From Pigmentiphaga aceris (GTDB lineage Bacteria > Pseudomonadota > Gammaproteobacteria > Burkholderiales > Burkholderiaceae_B): a DNA stretch of 64,000 nt. Position 1 is the stretch's first letter; every line of letters begins with the position of its first letter. The stretch lies in the NCBI RefSeq assembly GCF_008119665.1, contig NZ_CP043046.1:1798001-1862000 (forward strand), read 5' to 3'. The notes beneath the pieces were generated by a model. That model saw only the letters and a program-made list of their open reading frames with translations. It searched no databases and was not told the origin of the DNA. Positions 28,527 to 38,281 of the stretch are shown here, one piece after another. Both the position numbers and the translations under genes were made by a program.

Positions 28527-30080
28527 ATGTCCCTGATTTCCTGTTCCCGCCGTGGTGCCATCGGTGCCACGCTGCTGGCAACGCTGGCCCTGGGGCTGGG
28601 CGTATCGCCCGCCCTGCACGCACAGACCAAAAACGCCGCCAACCTCGCCATGATCGGCGAGCCTCAATCGCTTGATCCGATGGTGTCCAGCACCGATCTG
28701 GTCGCGACCATCATGCAGCACGTCTACGAACCGCTGTTCACCTTCGACGCGAACTGGAATGTGGTGCCGATGCTGGCCGAGGCCATGCCGGTCATCGCCG
28801 ACGGTGGCAAGACCTACACCATCAAGCTGCGCTCGGGCATCAACCTGCACAACGGCCGCGCGCTGACGGCGGAAGACGTGACCGCCAGCCTGCAACGCTG
28901 GTTTGAAACCAGCGCACGCGGCAAGGCCGTAGCGCAGGAATTGGCATCCATGACGGCCAAGGATGGCCTGACTGTCGAGATCAAACTGAAGAACGCCTAT
29001 GCGCCGCTGCTGGCCCACCTGGCCATGCCCTCGGGCATGGCGGCCATCATGGCCAAGGAAGCGATTGCCACGCCGCTGACCAGCTTCGTTGGCACCGGCC
29101 CGTATGCATTCAAGGAACGTCGTCCTGACCAATACGTGCTGCTGTCGAAATTCGACAAGTACGCGGCCCGCAGCGAAGCCGCATCGGGTTACGGCGGCAA
29201 GCGTCAGGCCCTGATCGAAGAGCTGCGTTTCATCCCCGTGCCCAACGCCAACACGCGTGTTGAAGGTGCACTGGCTGGCCAGTTCCATTTCGCCGACCTG
29301 CTGCCGGTCGAAGCGTCTACCCGCCTGGATCAGTCGGGTGGCAAGGCGGTGCCGATCATCACGCCGTCCTTCGGTTTCCCGTACTTTGTGTTGAACACCA
29401 CGCAAGGTCCGCTGGCCAAGAAGGAAGTGCGTCAGGCCATTCAAGTTGCGCTGAAGGAAGAAGAAGTGCTGGCCGCCGGTTTCGGCGACCCGAAGTTCTA
29501 TTCGGCTGAACCGAATCACTTCCCGAAGGGCACCCCGTTCTATTCGGAAGAAGGCAAGGGCGACTACAACCAGGGCGATGTGGCGCGTGCCAAGAAGCTG
29601 GCTGCCGCGGGTGGCTACAAGGGTTTCCCGATTCGCATCCTGACCAGCCGTCAGTACGAGTTCCACTACAACATGGCGCTGATGATCGCCGAACACCTGA
29701 AGCGCGCTGGTTTCTCGCCCGAGCTGAACGTGGTCGACTGGGCAACGCTGGTGCAACGTCGTGGTGATGGGTCGCGTTGGGACATGTACATCACCCACTC
29801 GGGTCAGTTCCCGGAACCGATGCTGTCGCCGCCGCAATTGGGTAAGGGCGCACCGGGCGGCTGGGAAACAGACACCAAGAATGCTGCGCTCGCCGCGTTC
29901 AACCAGGAATCCGATCCGGCCAAGCGCGGTCAGTTGTGGGGTGCGGTGCAGAAGGTGGTGTACGAGGAAGTGCCGTACATCAATGCCGGTCGCTTCAACA
30001 GCTTGTCGGCACGCTCGCCGGCGCTTCAGGGATACGTGCCCGCAACCTGGCCCTTCTTCTGGAACGCCAGCATCAAGTAA
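28527..30080 (+). CDS. ABC transporter periplasmic peptide-binding protein (DppA/OppA family)
   Basis: A 517-residue solute-binding protein family 5 member. The start is the ATG at 28527 with GAGGAG upstream. The N-terminus has a signal peptide (CSRRGAIGATLLATLALGLG, cleavage near ALHAQ) whose SRRGA motif could be read as Tat or Sec. Family blocks are GEPQSLDPM, VYEPLFTFDANWNVVPMLAE, YTIKLRSGINLHNGRALTAEDV and FVGTGPYAFKER. It would capture a peptide or N-acyl amino acid and deliver it to the two permeases encoded 295 bp downstream. Context points to D-amino-acid-containing substrates. Confidence 0.88.
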   Translation: MSLISCSRRGAIGATLLATLALGLGVSPALHAQTKNAANLAMIGEPQSLDPMVSSTDLVATIMQHVYEPLFTFDANWNVVPMLAEAMPVIADGGKTYTIKLRSGINLHNGRALTAEDVTASLQRWFETSARGKAVAQELASMTAKDGLTVEIKLKNAYAPLLAHLAMPSGMAAIMAKEAIATPLTSFVGTGPYAFKERRPDQYVLLSKFDKYAARSEAASGYGGKRQALIEELRFIPVPNANTRVEGALAGQFHFADLLPVEASTRLDQSGGKAVPIITPSFGFPYFVLNTTQGPLAKKEVRQAIQVALKEEEVLAAGFGDPKFYSAEPNHFPKGTPFYSEEGKGDYNQGDVARAKKLAAAGGYKGFPIRILTSRQYEFHYNMALMIAEHLKRAGFSPELNVVDWATLVQRRGDGSRWDMYITHSGQFPEPMLSPPQLGKGAPGGWETDTKNAALAAFNQESDPAKRGQLWGAVQKVVYEEVPYINAGRFNSLSARSPALQGYVPATWPFFWNASIK

Positions 30081-30375
30081 GTCAGCAAGCCACGACCTGA
30101 CCGGTACATGAGTGTGTGACACCCAGGCACCGGTCTCATACCCCCATACCGACAGGGCGTCGTCTGCGGCAGACCTGGCATGAACCGATCATGCCCAGGT
30201 CTGGTCGCAGGCCACGTTGCACGCCCCTTTGCACGTCCGATTCGGCTCGCGATTTGCCCGCGCAAATAGTGTGTCGGATGCCAGGTCGACGCTCGACATT
30301 TTTTGAGCCAGTGTCGAGCTTGTGTCGCACCTTTGGCTCCAGTCGCTGTGGCAGGAAATCTGTGGCAGGAAAAAT
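30081..30375 (+). promoter_or_regulatory. Intergenic region with hairpins between the binding protein and permease genes
   Basis: This 295-bp gap interrupts the importer operon and holds no gene. GACCTGGCATGA (30172-30183) pairs with TCATG-c-CCAGGTC (30189-30201) around ACCGA: 12 pairs with one bulge and no T-tract. CTCGACA (30292-30298) is mirrored by TGTCGAG (30312-30318). TGTGGCAGGAAA occurs twice (30347-30358 and 30361-30372), so the permease Shine-Dalgarno is duplicated. The arrangement would suit higher expression of the binding protein than of the membrane parts. Confidence 0.5.
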
Positions 30376-31317
30376 ATGATTCGTTATCTCACATCTCGCT
30401 TGACCGGACTCGTCATGGTCCTGGTCATCGTGGCGGTGCTGGTGTTCGTGCTGACGCGCGCTGCTTCTGGTGATCCAGTGGCCGTGCTGTTGGGCGACCA
30501 GGCCACCGCCGCCGACATTGCCAAGGCGCGTATCGCCTACGGCCTGGATCGCCCTTTGCCGGTCCAGTTCTTCTACTGGGCCCGTGAAGTGCTGCAGGGC
30601 AACCTGGGTGACTCCATCTTCCTGCAGCGCCCCGTGACCCAGGCCCTGTGGGAACGTGCTGAACCCACCGTGTTGCTGGCCTTGTTCGCCGTGGCGATTG
30701 CAACGGCCATCGGGGTGCCCTGTGGCATCGTGTCAGCTGCCTTCCGTGGGCGGCTGACTGACCAGTTCTTCACAGTCATCGCCATGCTGGGAGCCAGCAT
30801 TCCAAGCTTCTGGCTGGGGCTGGTGTTGATGCAGATTTTCGCCGTGTCATTGGGCTGGTTCCCGGTGTCCGGCTACGGCGACCCAGGGGCACCGCTGTCC
30901 GAACGCTTGCAGCATTTGATTCTGCCCGCCACCGTGCTGGGCCTGCTGAACTCGGCGCTGATCATTCGTTTCACCCGTGCGTCGATGCTAGACGTGCTGG
31001 GCGAAGACTACGTGCGTACCGCACGTGCCAAGGGCCTGACTGAATTCAACGTCACCATGAAACACGCGCTGCGCAATGCGCTGATCCCGATCGTCACCGT
31101 CATCGGTCTGACGACCGCGTTGATGATCGGCGGTGCCGTGGTGACCGAGACCGTGTTCGGTTTGCCGGGTGTCGGCAACCTGGTGGTGTCTGCGGTGCTG
31201 CGTCGTGACTATCCGGTGATCCAGGGCACGCTGCTGGTGATCGCCGCGATCTACGTGCTGATCAACTTTGCGATCGACCTGCTGTATGCAGTGGTCGACC
31301 CGCGTGTGAAGTATTGA
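30376..31317 (+). CDS. Dipeptide-type ABC transporter permease (DppB family)
   Basis: A 313-residue inner-membrane permease with about six helices. The start at 30376 (MIRYLTSRLTGLVMVLVIV) follows GCAGGAAAAAT. The DppB fingerprint is present: TRAASGDPVAVLLGDQAT, YGLDRPLPVQFFYWAREVLQGNLGDS, and the EAA loop YVRTARAKGLTEFNVTMKHA, then LMIGGAVVTETVFGLPGVG. It pairs with the DppC-type permease that follows after 7 bp. Confidence 0.92.
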   Translation: MIRYLTSRLTGLVMVLVIVAVLVFVLTRAASGDPVAVLLGDQATAADIAKARIAYGLDRPLPVQFFYWAREVLQGNLGDSIFLQRPVTQALWERAEPTVLLALFAVAIATAIGVPCGIVSAAFRGRLTDQFFTVIAMLGASIPSFWLGLVLMQIFAVSLGWFPVSGYGDPGAPLSERLQHLILPATVLGLLNSALIIRFTRASMLDVLGEDYVRTARAKGLTEFNVTMKHALRNALIPIVTVIGLTTALMIGGAVVTETVFGLPGVGNLVVSAVLRRDYPVIQGTLLVIAAIYVLINFAIDLLYAVVDPRVKY

Positions 31318-31324
31318 GGTCGCC

Positions 31325-32167
31325 ATGGTCTTTCCAATGATTTTGCGCAAGCTGTTCCGCCGCCGCATCGTGCTGGTGGCAGCAGTGGTGCTGTTGGCCA
31401 TTGTTGGCCTGGCAATCGGTGCCGACTTCGTGACCGCGTTTGGCCCGAATGACATGTCGGTGCTGAAGCGCCTGCGCGCGCCGGGTGTCGATGGGTACCT
31501 GCTGGGCAGTGACGAACTGGGCCGCGACTTGTGGGCGCGCATTCTGTACGGCGCACGTTATTCGCTGGCGATCGGCGGCATGACGGCCTTGGGCGCAGTG
31601 GTGTTCGGCACCTTCCTGGGCCTGATCGCCGGTTTCTTCCGTCGCCTGGACGGCGCGGTGATGCGTGTGGTCGACGCCATGATGGCCTTCCCGGACATTC
31701 TGCTGGGCATCGCGCTGGTCGCGATTCTTGGCCCGTCCTTCAGCAATCTGGTGCTGGCGCTGGTGCTGGTCTACATCCCGCGCGTGGCGCGTGTGGTGCG
31801 GGCGTCCACGCTGGTCCTGCGTGAGCAGTTGTTCGTGGAAGCCGCCCGTTCGCTGGGTGTGTCGAACACCGGCATTTTGCTGCGCCATATTCTGCCGAAC
31901 CTGGTGTCGCCGGTGCTGGTACAGGTGTCGTTCATCTTCGCCTACGCGATTTTGGCCGAAGCGGGCCTGTCGTACCTGGGCGTGGGTGTGCCGCCCGAGA
32001 TCCCCACCTGGGGCACGATGGTCGCAGGCAGTCAGCAGTACGCGCACCGTGCCATTGGTGTGGTGCTGTTCCCGGGTCTGGCCATCATCGTGACGGCTTT
32101 GTCCTTGCAGTTGCTGGGCGACGGGGTACGTGACCTGCTCGATCCCCGCCTGAAGAAATCGCAGTAG
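31325..32167 (+). CDS. Dipeptide-type ABC transporter permease (DppC family)
   Basis: A 280-residue permease with about six helices. Family blocks are YLLGSDELGRDLWARILYGARYSLAIG, in which GSDELGRD is diagnostic, VVDAMMAFPDILLGIALVA, the EAA loop LFVEAARSLGVSNTGILLRHILPN, and EAGLSYLGVGVPPEIPTWGTMV near the end. The start ATG at 31325 follows GAGGTCGCC. It partners the DppB-type protein to form the membrane channel of the importer. Confidence 0.92.
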   Translation: MVFPMILRKLFRRRIVLVAAVVLLAIVGLAIGADFVTAFGPNDMSVLKRLRAPGVDGYLLGSDELGRDLWARILYGARYSLAIGGMTALGAVVFGTFLGLIAGFFRRLDGAVMRVVDAMMAFPDILLGIALVAILGPSFSNLVLALVLVYIPRVARVVRASTLVLREQLFVEAARSLGVSNTGILLRHILPNLVSPVLVQVSFIFAYAILAEAGLSYLGVGVPPEIPTWGTMVAGSQQYAHRAIGVVLFPGLAIIVTALSLQLLGDGVRDLLDPRLKKSQ

Positions 32168-32177
32168 GAGCGCCGCC

Positions 32178-33341
32178 ATGATTGAATCCACACGCGCTGA
32201 TATCAGCAGCGGGGCGACGACTCAGGCACCCAGCCGCGAGGCGATTGCCTTGGCTCGCAGCCAGGCACCGGTACGCCTGGACGTGCGCAATCTGCGCACC
32301 CAGTTCATGACCGACAACGGCCCGGTCGTATCGGTCAACGAAGTCAGTTTCCAGATCCGCGCAGGCTGTACCACCGCCCTGGTGGGCGAGTCCGGTTCAG
32401 GCAAGTCAGTCACCAGTCTGACACTGATGGGCCTGCTGCCGGCCACGTCCAAACCGGTGGTGTCGGGCCAGGCCATGTTCACGCGTCGCAATGGCGAAAC
32501 CGTGGACTTGCTGAACATCCCGAACAAGACGCGTCGAGTGCTGCGCGGCAACGAAGTCGCGATGATCTTCCAGGAGCCGATGACCAGCCTGAACCCGGTG
32601 TTCACCGTGGGCGAGCAGATCGCCGAATCGGTGCGCCTGCATCAAGGCAAGGATCGCAAGGCGGCGCTGGCACACGCGCGTCGCATGCTCGATCTGGTTG
32701 AAATTCCGGCTGCTGATCGTCGCATTCACGAATATCCGCACCAGTTGTCGGGCGGCATGCGTCAACGCGTGATGATTGCGTTGGCCATGGCCTGTGAACC
32801 GCAGTTGCTGATCGCCGACGAGCCGACCACTGCACTGGACGTGACCATCCAGGCGCAGATTCTGGTGCTGATGCGCAAGCTGCAAGACGAGCTGGGCATG
32901 AGCATGCTGTTCATCACCCACAACCTGGGCGTGGTCGCGCACCACGCCGACGAAGTGGCGGTGATGTATGCGGGTCGCATCGTTGAAGCCGCGCCGGTGC
33001 GTCGGCTGTTTGCCGAACCGCGCCACCCGTACACGCAAGGTCTGTTGAACTGTCTGCCGGCACGTGCGCGTCCGGCGCATGGCGCAGCCGCTGAGTCAGG
33101 TGAAATCAAGCCCGGAACCCGTCAGAACAAGTTCAAGCGTCTGTACGCCATTCGTGGCCAGGTATCCAGCCCGTTTGCGCCGCCGCCGGGCTGTGCCTTC
33201 GAGCCGCGTTGCGACATCGCCATTGCGCAGTGCCGTGAAAAGATGCCGGCCTTGCTGGATGAAGGCGAGCAGCGCCAGACCCGTTGTTATCGATCCGGCA
33301 CGCCGGTCGTCCCCGAACTCGCCGGAGCCGGCCATGAATGA
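32178..33341 (+). CDS. Dipeptide-type ABC transporter ATP-binding protein (DppD family)
   Basis: A 387-residue ATPase. Walker A is GESGSGKS (70-77), Q-loop [13 protein letters not shown], signature [12 protein letters not shown], Walker [14 protein letters not shown]-loop FITHNLGV. The oligopeptide/dipeptide C-terminal domain has the usual cysteine-bearing segment [15 protein letters not shown]. An N-terminal extension of about 32 residues precedes the ABC domain. The 3' end overlaps the next ATPase gene by 8 bp. Confidence 0.92.
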   Translation: MIESTRADISSGATTQAPSREAIALARSQAPVRLDVRNLRTQFMTDNGPVVSVNEVSFQIRAGCTTALVGESGSGKSVTSLTLMGLLPATSKPVVSGQAMFTRRNGETVDLLNIPNKTRRVLRGNEVAMIFQEPMTSLNPVFTVGEQIAESVRLHQGKDRKAALAHARRMLDLVEIPAADRRIHEYPHQLSGGMRQRVMIALAMACEPQLLIADEPTTALDVTIQAQILVLMRKLQDELGMSMLFITHNLGVVAHHADEVAVMYAGRIVEAAPVRRLFAEPRHPYTQGLLNCLPARARPAHGAAAESGEIKPGTRQNKFKRLYAIRGQVSSPFAPPPGCAFEPRCDIAIAQCREKMPALLDEGEQRQTRCYRSGTPVVPELAGAGHE

Positions 33342-34329
33342 AGCACTGCGTGAGAACACCGCCGACGTGATGTTGGAAGTCGTCGATCTGAAAAAGCACT
33401 TCCCGCACGCCAGCGGCCGCCCGGTGCGCGCCGTTGACGGTGTGTCCTTCACCATTCGCCAAGGCGAAACGCTTGGCCTGGTGGGTGAATCGGGTTCCGG
33501 CAAAAGCACGGTCGGCCGTGCCGTGCTGCGCCTGCTGGAACCGACCGATGGCAGCGTGAAGTTCAAGGGCAAAGAGATTGCGCACTTGCGCAGCGGTGAA
33601 CTGCTGCCGCTGCGTCGCAAGATGCAGATGATCTTCCAGGACCCCTATGCCAGCCTGAACCCGCGCATGCGCATCGGCAGCGTGCTGGCCGAAGGCTTGA
33701 ACACGCACAAGCTGGTCAAGGGCGCTTCGGAGCGCAAGACGCGCGTGTCGGAACTGCTCAGCATGGTGGGCCTGGCCCCCGAACACGCTGACCGCTATCC
33801 GCACGAATTCTCGGGCGGACAGCGCCAGCGTATCGGCGTGGCGCGTGCCTTGTCGGTCGAACCCGAATTCATCGTGGCCGACGAACCGCTGTCGGCGCTG
33901 GATGTCTCGGTACAGGCGCAGGTGGTGAACCTGCTGTGCGACCTGCGCGAACGCCTGTCGCTCACCATGTTGTTCATCTCGCACGACCTGGACGTCGTTG
34001 AATTCCTGTGCGACCGGGTTATCGTGCTGTACCTCGGGCGGGTAATGGAAGTTGCGGACACGGAAACGCTGTTTGCCAACCCCCAGCACCCGTACACGCA
34101 GGCCTTGCTGGCGGCTTCGCCCGAGGCCGATCCCGAGCGCCCGTCCACCCCGATCGTATTGCGCGGCGACATTCCCAGCCCCATCGATCCGCCGTCGGGC
34201 TGTGTGTTCCGCACGCGTTGTCCCCACGTCATGCCGATCTGCGCCGAACAAGTTCCGGTGCTGGTCGATCGTGGGCTGGGACATCGCAGCGCCTGTCATC
34301 TCCATACTTTGCATCCGGAACAGTCATGA
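33334..34329 (+). CDS. Dipeptide-type ABC transporter ATP-binding protein (DppF family)
   Basis: A 331-residue ATPase. The start is placed at the ATG at 33334 ([21 protein letters not shown] in part), overlapping the end of the DppD-type gene; the longer open frame upstream is a shadow. Walker A is GESGSGKST (51-59), signature [12 protein letters not shown], Walker [14 protein letters not shown]-loop FISHDLDV. The C-terminal segment [18 protein letters not shown] carries the family cysteines. The stop overlaps the next start as ATGA, so the importer and the catabolic enzyme are translated from one message. Confidence 0.92.
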   Translation: MNEALRENTADVMLEVVDLKKHFPHASGRPVRAVDGVSFTIRQGETLGLVGESGSGKSTVGRAVLRLLEPTDGSVKFKGKEIAHLRSGELLPLRRKMQMIFQDPYASLNPRMRIGSVLAEGLNTHKLVKGASERKTRVSELLSMVGLAPEHADRYPHEFSGGQRQRIGVARALSVEPEFIVADEPLSALDVSVQAQVVNLLCDLRERLSLTMLFISHDLDVVEFLCDRVIVLYLGRVMEVADTETLFANPQHPYTQALLAASPEADPERPSTPIVLRGDIPSPIDPPSGCVFRTRCPHVMPICAEQVPVLVDRGLGHRSACHLHTLHPEQS

Positions 34330-35609
34330 GCCTTTTCGCTTCACTCGATCCCGTCCTCGACGCCTCGTACAAGGGCTTCCCGAGCACCCAGGCACCGCGT
34401 CGCCGCTCGGAAGTCGGCGCAGCCGGCTGGAATGTGCTGCGTGGCGATCTGGCCTTGCCCCTGGCGGTGCTGCATGCCGATCTGCTGACCCACAACCTGG
34501 GCTGGATGCAGAACTTCGTGCGTGAACGTGGCATTGAACTGGCCCCGCACGGCAAGACCACCATGTCGCCGCAACTGTTCCGCCGTCAGCTGGAAGAGGG
34601 CGCATGGGGCATGACCTTCGCCACCATCTTCCAACTGCGTGTCGGTGCCGAAAGCGGCGTGCGCCAGGCACTGATCGCCAACCAGGTATTCACGGCCGCC
34701 GACCTGGGCAGCCTGAACGCACTGCGCCAGGAATTCGAAGGTCTGCGCGTTGCGTTCCTGGTGGACTCGCTGGCGCAATTGGCCGAGATTGAATCCTGGT
34801 TCGCTAAACAAAGCGGCGTGGCGCCGTTCGACGTGCTGCTGGAAGTCGGCATTGTGGGCGGCCGCACCGGCACGCGTGACGATGCGCAAGCCGAAGCGCT
34901 GGCCGCTGCCCTGCACGCAAGCCCTGCGGTGCGTCTGTGTGGCATCGAGTGCTACGAAGGTGGCGGTGCCACCGGTGACACAGAAAAAGACAAGGCATTT
35001 TGCGACGCGCTGATGGTGCGCGTAAGCGCCATCGCCAAGCTGTGCGATGCCAATGGCTGGTTTGCTGATGACGAAGTGCTGATGTCGGCAGGTGGCTCGG
35101 CCATCTTCGACTTGGTTGCCACGCAGCTGACCCCGAACCTGTCGCGTCCGGTGCGCGGCATTCTGCGTTCGGGTTGCTACATCACCCACGACCACGGTTT
35201 CTACAAGCGCCTGGTCAATGTCGTGAACCATCGCATCGGTTGCACGGCCGGTGGCTTGCAGCCTGCGCTGGAAGTCTGGGCGGCAGTGCAGTCGTGCCCG
35301 GAAACGGGTCTGGCAATTCTGGCGGTCGGTCGTCGCGACATCTCTTTCGACATCGCCTTGCCGACGCCGGAAAAGCACTTCGATCGCAGCACCAGCGGCC
35401 CCGTTGCAGCACCTGCAGGCTGGGAAATCACTGCGCTGAACGACCAGCACGCTTACCTGCGCTGGCCGGCCGACGTAGCCGGCCCGCGCGTGGGCGACCT
35501 GATCGCGCTTGGTATTTCGCACCCGTGCACCACCTTCGACAAGTGGCGCTGGATGCCGGTGGTGGACACGTCCTACAACGTGACCGACGCCATCGTGACC
35601 TGCTTCTGA
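34326..35609 (+). CDS. D-serine-dehydratase/D-threonine-aldolase-like PLP enzyme
   Basis: A 427-residue fold-type III PLP enzyme (alanine-racemase-like N-terminal barrel). The PLP lysine is in [11 protein letters not shown] (Lys77). Near the C-terminus [14 protein letters not shown] has the His-x-Cys pair that binds zinc in eukaryotic-type D-serine dehydratases. Such enzymes convert D-serine or related D-amino acids to a keto acid and ammonia through an enamine. Its start overlaps the DppF-type stop (ATGA). RidA, at the other end of the locus, would hydrolyse that enamine. Exact substrate (D-serine, D-threonine or another) is not determined. Confidence 0.8.
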   Translation: MSLFASLDPVLDASYKGFPSTQAPRRRSEVGAAGWNVLRGDLALPLAVLHADLLTHNLGWMQNFVRERGIELAPHGKTTMSPQLFRRQLEEGAWGMTFATIFQLRVGAESGVRQALIANQVFTAADLGSLNALRQEFEGLRVAFLVDSLAQLAEIESWFAKQSGVAPFDVLLEVGIVGGRTGTRDDAQAEALAAALHASPAVRLCGIECYEGGGATGDTEKDKAFCDALMVRVSAIAKLCDANGWFADDEVLMSAGGSAIFDLVATQLTPNLSRPVRGILRSGCYITHDHGFYKRLVNVVNHRIGCTAGGLQPALEVWAAVQSCPETGLAILAVGRRDISFDIALPTPEKHFDRSTSGPVAAPAGWEITALNDQHAYLRWPADVAGPRVGDLIALGISHPCTTFDKWRWMPVVDTSYNVTDAIVTCF

Positions 35610-35624
35610 CCTGAGTGCATCGCC

Positions 35625-36542
35625 ATGACTGAGTCCCTGCTGACCCGCGTCGCCGCCTTGAAAGAGACGGCATCGCGCACACGGCGCGGTGTACTCGAGT
35701 TGATTCTCGACGACCCGCAGCGCGTGCTCGATGAAAGCTTCGAGCAGTTGGCCGAACGCGCTGGCGGCTCGGTGCCGACCATCATCCGTACTTGTCGTGA
35801 TCTGGGCTTTGCCGGACTGCGTGATTTCAAACTGGCCCTGGCACATGACCTGGCGCTGGGCGGCTCGCCGCTGCATCGCCGGGTGCAGGTCGAAGACAGT
35901 GTGGAAGATGTGCTCAGCAAGGTGGTGAAAAGCGCGGCGTCAGCCGTGTCGAGCGTGCATGGGCAACTTGATCCAGCGGTGTTGAACGCGGCGACCGATG
36001 CAATCGTGAATGCAAGCCGCATCGACTGCTATGCGGTCGGTGCAACCTCGGGCTTTGTCGCCAGCGACTTGCAAGCGCGGCTGTGCCGCCTGGGGCTGAT
36101 CTCCAACGCCTATACCGACTACCACTTGCAGTTGGCCTCGGCCGCATCGCTTGGCCCGACTGGTGTGGCAATCGCCGTGTCGCACGTGGGCAGCATGCCG
36201 CTGTTGCTGGAGTCGGTGAAGGTGGCGCGTGCGGAGGGAGCCACTGTGATCGCACTGACGCGGCCCGATTCCCCGTTGGCCGCGCGCGCCGACCTGGTGC
36301 TGAGTGTGGACGTACCAGAAGACCCGGTGATGCACGTGGGCACGGATGCCTATCTGGCTCATCTGACCGTGATTGAAATTTTGAACGTGCTGGTGGCACA
36401 GCGCCGAGGTGCAGACGCGGTCAACCGCCTGCGCAATGTGCGTGAAGTGCTGCGTAGTCACGGCATTGATTTGTGGCACGAACCGGAATTGACCTGGGAC
36501 GTATCGAACAAGGGCGCGCCTGCGCGCAAGCTGCATGACTGA
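35625..36542 (+). CDS. RpiR/MurR family transcriptional regulator
   Basis: A 305-residue regulator with an N-terminal HTH_6 domain (about 1-80: EQLAERAGGSVPTIIRTCRDLGFAGLRDFK includes the recognition region) and a C-terminal SIS domain (about 125-260: YAVGATSGFVASDLQARL and AVSHVGSMPLLLESVKVAR). SIS domains usually sense phosphosugars, but RpiR members also control amino-acid catabolism. It lies inside the operon between the PLP enzyme and the deacylase, so it probably autoregulates through the dyad at 28477-28510. The 3' end overlaps the deacylase start by 8 bp. Confidence 0.88.
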   Translation: MTESLLTRVAALKETASRTRRGVLELILDDPQRVLDESFEQLAERAGGSVPTIIRTCRDLGFAGLRDFKLALAHDLALGGSPLHRRVQVEDSVEDVLSKVVKSAASAVSSVHGQLDPAVLNAATDAIVNASRIDCYAVGATSGFVASDLQARLCRLGLISNAYTDYHLQLASAASLGPTGVAIAVSHVGSMPLLLESVKVARAEGATVIALTRPDSPLAARADLVLSVDVPEDPVMHVGTDAYLAHLTVIEILNVLVAQRRGADAVNRLRNVREVLRSHGIDLWHEPELTWDVSNKGAPARKLHD

Positions 36543-38175
36543 ACAAGATGTGAACGGCAACGGGGTAACCGGGGCTGATGTGAAAGAACATGGTGGGGCG
36601 GGTGTTGCGACGGCTGGTGCGGCAAACGCTGTTGCTGCGGGTACACGCGCGAACCGCATCGGCACTGTCGATGCCGGCCTGACCAAAGCCAGCTCGGCAT
36701 CTGCCGTTTACCTGTTGACCGGCGGCACCCTGGTGGACGGGTCAGGTTCCCCCGGATACGCCGGTGACCTGTTGTTGGCCGGCGAGCGCATCGTGGCCGT
36801 GGGCGCAGCAGTGGCAGCAGCGCGCGCTGCCTTGCCCGCAGGCACTGTCGTCACCGAGATCGACTGCCGTGGGCGGGTCGTGGCACCCGGTTTCATCGAC
36901 GTGCACACGCACGACGACACGGTGGTCTTGAATCGCCCTGAAATGCTGCCCAAGCTGTCCCAGGGCGTGACCAGCGTGATCGTCGGCAACTGCGGCATCT
37001 CGTTGTCACCGTATGTGGTGGCTGAAGCACCGCCTCCGCTGAACCTGCTGGGTAAAGACTCCTATATTTTTGGCACCATGCAGGCCTACGCCGACCATTT
37101 GGCAGAAGTCGTGCCGGGTGTGAACGTAGGCGTGCTGATCGGCCATACCACCTTGCGCTTCGGTGCAATGAACACGCTGGAACGCACCGCCACCGACGCT
37201 GAAATTGCGCAGATGGAAGCCACGCTGGATGCCGCCTTGTCGGAAGGCGCGTTGGGCATGTCATCGGGCCTGTTCTACGAACCCGCATTTGCGGCCACCA
37301 GCGACGAAGTGCTGGCCTTGGCCCGCGTGGTGGGCCGCCATCGCGGCGTGTACACCTCGCACCTGCGCAGCGAAATGGCCGCCATCATCGAGGCCATTCA
37401 CGAAGCAGGCGACACCGCATTCGAAGGTGGCGTGCCGCTGGTGATCTCGCACCACAAATGCGCCGGCCCCGCCAACTGGGGCCGCACGCTGACCACGTTG
37501 CCGCTGATCGAAGAGCTGGCCAAGCGCCAGGAAATCGGCATGGACGTCTACCCGTATGTGGCGGGTTCGACGGTATTGCGTGAAGACCTGGTCGACGGCG
37601 TGATCGATGTACTGGTCACCTGGTCCACCCCGCACCCGGATACCGCTGGCCGCTTGCTGTCGGATATCGCCCTGGAGTGGGGTGTCACGCAACAGGAAGT
37701 CTGCCGTCGCCTGCAACCGGGCGGTGCCTGCTACTTCCAGATGCACGACGACGATGTGGACCGTGTGATCCAGCATCCGCTGACCATGATCGGCTCCGAC
37801 GGCCTGCCGCACGACAGCCGCCCACACCCGCGCCTGTGGGGCACCTTCCCGCGCGTGCTGGGTCACTACGCGCGTGACCGCGGCATGTTCACACTGGAAG
37901 CTGCGATCCACAAAATGACCGGCTTGTCGGCCAAGCGTTTCCGCATTGCCGAGCGTGGGTTGTTGCAGCCTGGGTTCTTTGCGGACATCACGGTGTTCGA
38001 TCCACTGACGATCAAGGACAACGCAACCTTCGAAGACCCGATCCAGTTGTCCACAGGCATCACGGCCGTATTTGTCAACGGCGCGGTGTCGTATGTGGGC
38101 GAGGGTGGTCCGTTGCTGGGTGAGCCGGTACGGGCAGGGCGCTTGCTGCGTCGGGTCAACGCTGCAACTGCCTGA
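36535..38175 (+). CDS. N-acyl-D-amino-acid deacylase (D-aminoacylase)
   Basis: A 546-residue amidohydrolase-superfamily enzyme that splits N-acyl-D-amino acids into a fatty or acetic acid and a free D-amino acid. Metal and catalytic motifs: APGFIDVHTHDD (His124, His126), VGNCGISLS (a bridging cysteine is typical), VYTSHLRSE, VISHHKCAG and MIGSDGLPHDSRPHPRLWG. The first 57 residues are a low-complexity Gly/Ala/Asn stretch before the enzyme begins at VYLLTGGTLVDGSG, which is unusual; a later GTG start is possible. It is the last gene of the operon, followed by a bidirectional terminator. Confidence 0.9.
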   Translation: MTEQDVNGNGVTGADVKEHGGAGVATAGAANAVAAGTRANRIGTVDAGLTKASSASAVYLLTGGTLVDGSGSPGYAGDLLLAGERIVAVGAAVAAARAALPAGTVVTEIDCRGRVVAPGFIDVHTHDDTVVLNRPEMLPKLSQGVTSVIVGNCGISLSPYVVAEAPPPLNLLGKDSYIFGTMQAYADHLAEVVPGVNVGVLIGHTTLRFGAMNTLERTATDAEIAQMEATLDAALSEGALGMSSGLFYEPAFAATSDEVLALARVVGRHRGVYTSHLRSEMAAIIEAIHEAGDTAFEGGVPLVISHHKCAGPANWGRTLTTLPLIEELAKRQEIGMDVYPYVAGSTVLREDLVDGVIDVLVTWSTPHPDTAGRLLSDIALEWGVTQQEVCRRLQPGGACYFQMHDDDVDRVIQHPLTMIGSDGLPHDSRPHPRLWGTFPRVLGHYARDRGMFTLEAAIHKMTGLSAKRFRIAERGLLQPGFFADITVFDPLTIKDNATFEDPIQLSTGITAVFVNGAVSYVGEGGPLLGEPVRAGRLLRRVNAATA

Positions 38176-38237
38176 GCAAGCGGCAGATGAGGTGGTGACG
38201 CACGGGTTCGCTTGAAAGCCTGTGCGCACAATGCAAA

Positions 38238-38257
38238 ACGGTCGCCGAGGCGACCGT
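38238..38257. terminator. Bidirectional terminator between the deacylase and alcohol dehydrogenase genes
   Basis: ACGGTCGC and GCGACCGT form an 8-bp stem around CGAG, preceded by AAAA and followed by CTTTGTTT. It serves the two convergent genes. A nearly identical hairpin sits at 40363-40382. Confidence 0.8.
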
Positions 38258-38281
38258 CTTTGTTTGCTGCAAAGCGCGTTT

